Shown here: positions 1-3,557 of the stretch, one piece after another | How the letters are laid out: each line of letters opens with the position of its first letter | How positions within the stretch are numbered: position 1 is the first letter of the stretch | Origin: Deltaproteobacteria bacterium | GTDB taxonomy: Bacteria; Desulfobacterota; SM23-61 | Length of the DNA: 6,048 bases | Reading direction: 5' to 3' | Assembly: GCA_029857975.1 (NCBI GenBank) | Contig: JAOUFX010000212.1 | Coordinates: 1-6,048 of the forward strand | Notes under the pieces: model-generated | Databases searched by the model: none | The model's input: the letters and a program-made list of their open reading frames with translations, nothing else | What the model was told of the DNA's origin: nothing | Position numbers and translations under genes: made by a program

Positions 1-264
1 ACTGGGACGTCCCTCGCGCTTGAAGAATCCTCCGGGAATCTTACCGGCGGCATAAGCCATTTCCTGGTAATCCACCACTAAAGGGAAGAAATCAATTCCC
101 TCCCGTATTGTTTTGGAGGCCGTGGCGGTAACCAGCACCATGGTTTCTCCGAAGGAGACCATCACTGCCCCGTCGGCTTGCCTGGCCACAGCACCCGTCT
201 CAAACATAAAATCTTTGTCCCCGATAGTATAACGAACTTCAAGGCGCTCATCGATTGCTCCCAT
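1..264 (-). CDS. pnp: Polyribonucleotide nucleotidyltransferase (PNPase), N-terminal 88 codons only
   Basis: PNPase is a trimeric 3'-to-5' phosphorolytic exoribonuclease that releases nucleoside diphosphates from RNA and can also add heteropolymeric tails; it is a core part of bacterial RNA decay. The window holds only the N-terminus, read leftward and cut by the window edge. Translation from the ATG at 264 gives [20 protein letters not shown], then a typical first RNase PH-like domain. The segment ending in [16 protein letters not shown] (about residues 73-88) is the PNPase signature that precedes the conserved catalytic-domain sequence. The start is supported by an AGAGGA Shine-Dalgarno seven bases upstream and by the usual length of the N-terminus. 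It follows rpsO in the same direction, the classical rpsO-pnp pair. Everything past residue 88, including the second RNase PH-like, KH and S1 domains, lies outside the window. Confidence 0.97.
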   Translation of the reverse strand, partial: MGAIDERLEVRYTIGDKDFMFETGAVARQADGAVMVSFGETMVLVTATASKTIREGIDFFPLVVDYQEMAYAAGKIPGGFFKREGRPS

Positions 265-385
265 TTATTTGTCCTCTCTTTTTAGTGTAAAACTTTTTAT
301 TGCGCTGCTTCTTTCCCGTCCGAGGTCTTTTCTTAAAGAGAAAAACGCGGATAAAAAATCTGCAGAAGCGCTTTGTGAATCTTAT
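265..385 (-). other. rpsO-pnp intergenic leader, AT-rich, possible weak stem structure
   Basis: This 121-nt gap separates the rpsO stop from the pnp start and holds no gene. Read as RNA it has a small AU-rich hairpin, TTTTCT/AGAAAA with a five-base loop (328-344). A possible enclosing stem pairs 364-371 (GCGCTTCT) with 302-309 (AGCAGCGC), eight pairs with one mismatch. In enterobacteria the pnp leader is a structured site cut by RNase III for PNPase autoregulation; whether this leader acts likewise is inference. I see no GC-rich stem followed by a U-run, so no convincing intrinsic terminator. A TACACT hexamer at about 290 resembles a -10 box but lacks a clear -35 partner. Confidence 0.35.
272..277 (-). 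promoter_or_regulatory. Ribosome binding site of pnp
   Basis: On the minus strand AGAGGA lies seven bases before the ATG at 264. It is a good purine-rich Shine-Dalgarno match and fixes the pnp start. Confidence 0.75.
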
Positions 386-655
386 TTATTTGCGAATTCC
401 CAGCCGTTGAATTACCTTGCGATACCTCTCCACATCCTTCACCTTGAGGTAGTCGAGAAGGTGCCGCCTCTGGCCAACCAGTTTCAACAGACCCCGGCGG
501 GAATGGTGGTCCTTGATATGCGTCTTAAAGTGCCCCGTCAGATAAGTGATGCGCTCGCTCAAGAGAGCGATCTGGACTTCGGGAGACCCCGTGTCAGTGG
601 GATGGACCTTAAATCCCTCGATAATTTCCTTTTTCTTTTCTGGTATTAATGTCAC
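386..655 (-). CDS. rpsO: 30S ribosomal protein S15
   Basis: S15 binds the central domain of 16S rRNA early in 30S assembly and helps form the B4 intersubunit bridge. The 89-residue product from the GTG at 655 has the exact usual S15 length. It carries the family signatures: [16 protein letters not shown] at residues 21-36, and H42 with the D49-H50-H51-S52-R53-R54-G55-L56 block that contacts rRNA. The C-terminus [18 protein letters not shown] is also typical. The reading frame stays open to an ATG at 706, but that start would add 17 residues not found in the family and has no good ribosome site. The GTG has AAGGAG six bases upstream. The gene lies 51 nt after truB and 121 nt before pnp. S15 commonly represses its own mRNA; see the leader note at 672-694. 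Confidence 0.98.
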   Translation of the reverse strand: MTLIPEKKKEIIEGFKVHPTDTGSPEVQIALLSERITYLTGHFKTHIKDHHSRRGLLKLVGQRRHLLDYLKVKDVERYRKVIQRLGIRK

Positions 656-661
656 AGTTAT

Positions 662-667
662 CTCCTT
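662..667 (-). promoter_or_regulatory. Ribosome binding site that sets the rpsO GTG start
   Basis: AAGGAG on the minus strand, six bases before GTG at 655. It is the strongest Shine-Dalgarno in the window and decides for the 89-residue S15 over the longer ATG frame at 706. Confidence 0.85.
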
Positions 668-706
668 TCTTGGGTTAGGATTAAATTCCCATCCCTCTTT
701 CATCAT

Positions 707-1636
707 CTAATTTTGGAAAACCCGTAGAATACGCAGAACCGGCAAATCATGGAATAGGCCTATGCCTTCATGCCCTACGGATTCAGCAATGGCCAATAGA
801 TTGTCCGGGCCATGTAAGAGCCCTACCCTGCTTCCCTTCTGTTGCCAGCCCCATTCCCCCTCCGGAAGGTCCTTGAGGCGGAGGGGCCGCCCTTGCCGGA
901 TCATCTCGGCGGTTCGTTCTTCCACGGTAATGAATCCTGCGACTTCCACACCGTCCTTCAAAGGAAGGACCCGCTCTTTTATCTTTTCCTGTTCAGCCAG
1001 CCGGAATAAATCCTCCATACTCAGGGCTTGATCGAGGTGGAACTTTCCCGATCGGTACCTTCTCAATTCCACTAAATGAGCCCCCCAGCCCAAAACCCGG
1101 CCCACGTCAGCACATAGGCTGCGGATATAAGTTCCCCGGCCACAAGTGACTTGCAGGGTAACAAAGGGAAGAGAAACTTCTTTCAGGATCAGAGTATGGA
1201 TCATGGTTTCCCTCTCCAGCAACCTGGGCGTCTGTCCAGCGCGGGCCCGTTTGTAGAGTGGAAGGCCATCCTGTTTGATTGCCGAAAAGAGCGGGGGAGT
1301 CTGCCGGATAGGACCCCGGAATCGTTCCAGGACTTCCTCGATCTCTTTCCGGGTACAGGAAACCCCTTGCCTTTCGCCAACGACTTTCCCCTCGGCGTCG
1401 AGCGTATCGGTTTCCTGACCCAATTTCATGGTGGCGAGGTAATCTTTCGTACCTTCCAGGTTGAAGAAAACAAGTTTGGTCCCTTCATTCAGGTAAACCG
1501 GCAAAACACCCGTGGCCAGCGGGTCAAGAGTTCCTCCGTGTCCGGCTTTCTTCACTTTGAGTACTTGACGCACCCGGGCCACCACGTCATGGGAAGTCCA
1601 GCCTTTCGGTTTATCGATGATCAATACACCGTTCAA
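707..1636 (-). CDS. truB: tRNA pseudouridine(55) synthase TruB
   Basis: TruB converts U55 in the T-loop of tRNAs to pseudouridine and also acts as a tRNA folding chaperone. From the proposed TTG at 1636 the product has 309 residues, normal for the family. Visible motifs are NGVLIIDKPKGWTSHDVV (residues 2-19), GHGGTLDPLATGVL (32-45) with the catalytic aspartate at D38, the KDYLATMKLG strand near 64-73, PPLFSAIKQDGLPLYKRAR (114-132) and CGRGTYIRSLCADVG (165-179). The last 80 or so residues match the C-terminal TruB/PUA-like RNA-binding region. An open frame reaches 1702, but those extra 22 residues lie wholly inside nrnA and precede the normal N-terminus. The TTG overlaps the nrnA TGA stop (shared bases 1634-1635), which suggests translational coupling. 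No strong Shine-Dalgarno is visible, so the exact start is inferred from family alignment. Confidence 0.96.
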   Translation of the reverse strand: MNGVLIIDKPKGWTSHDVVARVRQVLKVKKAGHGGTLDPLATGVLPVYLNEGTKLVFFNLEGTKDYLATMKLGQETDTLDAEGKVVGERQGVSCTRKEIEEVLERFRGPIRQTPPLFSAIKQDGLPLYKRARAGQTPRLLERETMIHTLILKEVSLPFVTLQVTCGRGTYIRSLCADVGRVLGWGAHLVELRRYRSGKFHLDQALSMEDLFRLAEQEKIKERVLPLKDGVEVAGFITVEERTAEMIRQGRPLRLKDLPEGEWGWQQKGSRVGLLHGPDNLLAIAESVGHEGIGLFHDLPVLRILRVFQN

Positions 1637-2628
1637 AGAGCAGCCTGTACGCGTTCCAGAACTTTGGCCTTGACCTCGGATAAGGTCCCTTCTACTGTAC
1701 AACCGGCGGCATTGGAATGCCCTCCGCCCTGGAAATCGGCAGCAATCCTGGCCACATCCACGCCCCCCCGTGAACGCAGGCTCACGCGGTATTTCACTGG
1801 GGAAACCTCACGAAAGAACAAGGCGACGTCGGTCCCTTTTAAGGAGCGGGGAAAGTTGATAAAATCCTCGGTCAGGGCCGCCGAAGCCTCCGTTTCTTCC
1901 ATCATTTTCTTCGTGACGAATACCGAGCTAACTCGTCCCTTCTCCGCAATTTCCAAGGTTTTTAAAACCAAGGGCAGGAGCCGAAGCCGAGGGAGCGGTT
2001 GAGTTTCGTAAACCTTCTCCGCCACCTTCCATGGCTCCACCCCTGCCAGGAGGCACATTCTGGCAACGGTGAAAGTCTTAGGCGAGGTGTTGGAATAACG
2101 GAAAGAACCAGTGTCGGTGAGAATTCCAGCATAAATATTTTCAGCCACCGCGGGGCTCATGGCCACCGGTATGATCCGGAGTAAATCGAAGATAATCTCG
2201 GCCGTAGAACTGGCGGCAGGGTCTACGAAGTTGATGTCCCCGAAATAACTGTTGCTTATATGGTGATCGATGTTGACAATTTTAGAGATCTTCTGCACCT
2301 TGTTGAATTCTTCTCCCAGCCGTTTCCTGTCGCCGCAATCCAGGGCGAAGGCCACATCAAACATTCCGTCGGCGGGAGCCTGATGAGTGATTTCCTCCGC
2401 CCCCGGAAGAAAAGAGAGCATCTCGGGAGTGGGATCCTGGTTTAAAACCAGCACTTCTTTCCCCATGGCCTTTAAGGCCAAACCCAGTGCCAGAATCGAC
2501 CCCAGGGCATCCCCTTCCGGGTTTTCGTGCGCAGAGATCAAGAAACGCTGGCCGCTTCTAATTTCTTCAGCGATCTTCTGTAAAGTTGCGGTCCTTTTCT
2601 TCTTGGATAGTCTTGATGAGGCGGTCAA
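1633..2628 (-). CDS. nrnA: DHH/DHHA1 phosphoesterase, NrnA-type oligoribonuclease / pAp phosphatase
   Basis: NrnA-family enzymes hydrolyse 2-5 nt RNAs and, in characterised members, dephosphorylate pAp; they replace Orn in many bacteria. From TTG at 2628 the product has 331 residues. The DHH domain shows HENPEGDALGS (H34, D40), LDCGD (D97), the IDHH motif (D121-H122-H123) and ILTDTGSFRYS (D172), which form the two-metal site. The C-terminal DHHA1 domain ends with GGGHSNAAG (301-309), the substrate-binding glycine motif. The first motif has E38 where many members have D (HxNPDGDA); this variant still looks intact. The start is uncertain: the frame is open to another TTG at 2646, but the 2628 codon has GGGAG five bases upstream. 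Either start overlaps the end of rbfA by 62-80 nt. Its position beside pnp fits a joint role in RNA turnover; the substrate preference is inferred. Confidence 0.93.
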   Translation of the reverse strand: MTASSRLSKKKRTATLQKIAEEIRSGQRFLISAHENPEGDALGSILALGLALKAMGKEVLVLNQDPTPEMLSFLPGAEEITHQAPADGMFDVAFALDCGDRKRLGEEFNKVQKISKIVNIDHHISNSYFGDINFVDPAASSTAEIIFDLLRIIPVAMSPAVAENIYAGILTDTGSFRYSNTSPKTFTVARMCLLAGVEPWKVAEKVYETQPLPRLRLLPLVLKTLEIAEKGRVSSVFVTKKMMEETEASAALTEDFINFPRSLKGTDVALFFREVSPVKYRVSLRSRGGVDVARIAADFQGGGHSNAAGCTVEGTLSEVKAKVLERVQAAL

Positions 2629-2938
2629 TCTTGCTCCCGTAATCAAATGAATGGTCCACCTTGAATAATAAGTCCGGAATGTATCGCAGCCTCAGCTCCT
2701 TCCCCAACCTTTTCTTAATGTATCCCGTGGCGCTTTGTAACCCATGGAGGGATTCTTCTTCCCGGGGATGATTCCCCATGGCGGAAAAAAAGACCGTGGC
2801 CAGTTTCAGGTCATCGGTCATTTTCACCTCGGTGATCGTTACGGATCCTAAGCGCGGGTCATTCAGGTCCCTGAGAAGCATCTCGCTGATCACTTCCCGG
2901 ATCAAATCGCTGACCCGATCGGCTCGTTTGTAAAGCAT
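2567..2938 (-). CDS. rbfA: 30S ribosome-binding factor RbfA
   Basis: RbfA is a small KH-fold protein that binds the immature 30S subunit near the 5' end of 16S rRNA and supports late maturation and cold growth. The 123-residue length is typical. The N-terminus MLYKRADRVSDLIREVISEML matches the family start. DPRLGSVTITEVKMTDDLKLA and the stretch SATGYIKKRLGKELRLRYIP followed by DLLFKVDHSFDYGSKID are the diagnostic KH-domain strands and helices. The ATG at 2938 is the only sensible start, yet its upstream region is AU-rich without a clear Shine-Dalgarno at normal spacing. Translation may therefore rely on ribosomes coming from the DUF503 gene, whose stop is 37 nt away. The 3' end overlaps nrnA. 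Confidence 0.97.
   Translation of the reverse strand: MLYKRADRVSDLIREVISEMLLRDLNDPRLGSVTITEVKMTDDLKLATVFFSAMGNHPREEESLHGLQSATGYIKKRLGKELRLRYIPDLLFKVDHSFDYGSKIDRLIKTIQEEKDRNFTEDR
2634..2638 (-). promoter_or_regulatory. Ribosome binding site favouring the TTG start of nrnA at 2628
   Basis: GGGAG on the minus strand, five bases before TTG, embedded in the rbfA coding sequence. The alternative TTG at 2646 has no comparable purine run upstream. Confidence 0.5.
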
Positions 2939-2952
2939 AATATTAAATTTTA

Positions 2953-2972
2953 GCCGCAGTGCCCTCTGGGGC
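2953..2972 (-). repeat. Short hairpin before rbfA, possible relic of the CACAGAG repeat family
   Basis: The gap between the DUF503 gene and rbfA contains a small inverted repeat: GCC-x-CAG pairs with CTG-x-GGC around a six-base loop. Just beside and within it, 2947-2959 (ATTTTAGCCGCAG) matches 3309-3321 of the palindromic element at 12 of 13 bases. In addition 2959-2968 is the exact reverse complement of 3319-3328. Being a degraded copy is an inference from these two short matches; chance similarity is possible. Confidence 0.3.
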
Positions 2973-2975
2973 GAA

Positions 2976-3263
2976 TCAATAATTAATAATCTCGATCTGG
3001 GAGTCAGCCACGTCGGTAAGCTGGGTATTTTCGATGAAATTTACCACTTGATCCAAAATGGAATTGACCAATTTTCGGTCGTTGCCCACCGCGCAAATCC
3101 CCAGCACGGCCTTCTGCCACAGGTCTTGGTCTGCTACTTCGGCAATGGAGATGTTGAATTTTGTCCTGGCCCGTTGCACGATGCTGCGGAGCACCTGGCG
3201 TTTTCCTTTCAGGGAAAAATTCTCGTGGAGAAAAAGCTCCAATTGGCAAACTCCGATTACCAT
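2976..3263 (-). CDS. DUF503 / YlxP-family protein
   Basis: This is a 95-residue protein of the DUF503 family, a small ferredoxin-like-fold family of unsettled biochemical role that is regularly encoded between infB and rbfA. Visible family features are the N-terminus MVIGVCQLELFLHENFSLKGKRQVLRS with its K-G-K-R block, the R-x-K-F-N-I-S-I-A-E-V strand and the segment DLWQKAVLGICAVGNDRK. The C-terminal part predicts a helix (SILDQVVNFIENT) and a final strand. I chose the ATG at 3263; an in-frame TTG at 3275 would add four residues (M/L-G-K-K) but sits too close to the only purine run. The ribosome site is weak for both. Context suggests a role linked to ribosome assembly or initiation, but that rests on neighbourhood only. 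The palindromic element ends 22 nt upstream of the start and forms its leader. Confidence 0.9.
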   Translation of the reverse strand: MVIGVCQLELFLHENFSLKGKRQVLRSIVQRARTKFNISIAEVADQDLWQKAVLGICAVGNDRKLVNSILDQVVNFIENTQLTDVADSQIEIINY

Positions 3264-3285
3264 TTTTTTACCCAAACTCTTTGAG

Positions 3286-3343
3286 TTGATGGCTTCGTAA
3301 AAAGTCTTATTTTAGCCACAGAGGGCACAGAGATCACAGAGCT
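3286..3343 (+). repeat. Left inverted arm of the element, with three 9-nt CACAGAGNN units
   Basis: It starts TTGATGGCTTCGTAAAAAG. Units CACAGAGGG, CACAGAGAT and CACAGAGCT occupy 3317-3343 without spacers. It is complementary in reverse to 3501-3557. Confidence 0.8.
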
Positions 3344-3377
3344 ATAACCAAAATCTTTAGAACAAAAAACAACTTAG

Positions 3378-3407
3378 AACATGGATGAACGCAAATAAAC
3401 CCAGATA
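3378..3407 (+). repeat. Three phased 10-nt units inside the element
   Basis: Units AACATGGATG, AACGCAAATA and AACCCAGATA follow one another directly, consensus AACNNNRATR. The period (10) differs from the 9-nt period of the arms. The pattern is visible directly; its meaning is unknown. Confidence 0.6.
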
Positions 3408-3500
3408 AAAAACTTTATAAAAAATCTTAACAAAATTTTCAGAGTTTGAATGTTAGTAGTACAGAAGACTCAGAAAAAAGCTTTTACTTTTAAATGTGTT

Positions 3501-3557
3501 AGCTCTGTGTTCTCTGTGTGCTCTGTGGCAAATTTTGCTTTTTTACGAATTCATCAA
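3501..3557 (-). repeat. Right inverted arm of the element, with three 9-nt CACAGAGNN units
   Basis: Read on the minus strand it starts TTGATGAATTCGTAAAAAAG and ends with CACAGAGCA, CACAGAGAA and CACAGAGCT (3527 down to 3501). The outermost four bases overlap infB, including its TGA stop at 3556-3554. Confidence 0.8.

Larger units (their letters stand above)
3286..3557. mobile_element. MITE-like palindromic repeat element, non-coding, about 272 bp
   Basis: Nearly the whole gap between infB and the DUF503 gene is one element bounded by imperfect inverted arms. Left arm 3286-3343 and the reverse complement of right arm 3501-3557 agree at about 47 of 58 aligned positions by hand count. Both begin TTGATG, then two mismatched bases, then TTCGTAAAAA, and both end with three CACAGAGNN units. 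The 157-nt interior is strongly AT-rich with no credible ORF. No transposase is present, so movement would need a partner elsewhere. Repeats with CACAGAG-type arms are, to my knowledge, common in environmental and deltaproteobacterial genomes, but I cannot confirm copies here. It might instead act as an RNA-level hairpin or recombination site. The right arm includes the infB stop codon. Confidence 0.7.

Noticed and set aside
350..372. Intrinsic terminator after rpsO
   Set aside because: There is a TTTTTT run after a TCTGCAGA palindrome, but the palindrome has no room for a loop and no stable GC-rich stem precedes the U-run.
269..649. 126-codon open frame on the + strand
   Set aside because: It covers rpsO in antisense; S15 on the minus strand is unmistakable.
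1151..2002. 283-codon open frame on the + strand
   Set aside because: It lies antisense across truB and nrnA, both with full family motifs. Its translation is low-complexity-like with no recognisable domain, so it is a shadow frame.
3004..3249. 81-codon minus-strand frame overlapping the DUF503 gene
   Set aside because: It is a shifted frame inside the DUF503 gene whose own frame shows the family features.
3286..3557. CRISPR array
   Set aside because: The short repeats are 9 or 10 nt, directly adjacent without spacers, and arranged as inverted arms. No direct repeats of CRISPR length are present and no cas gene is visible.
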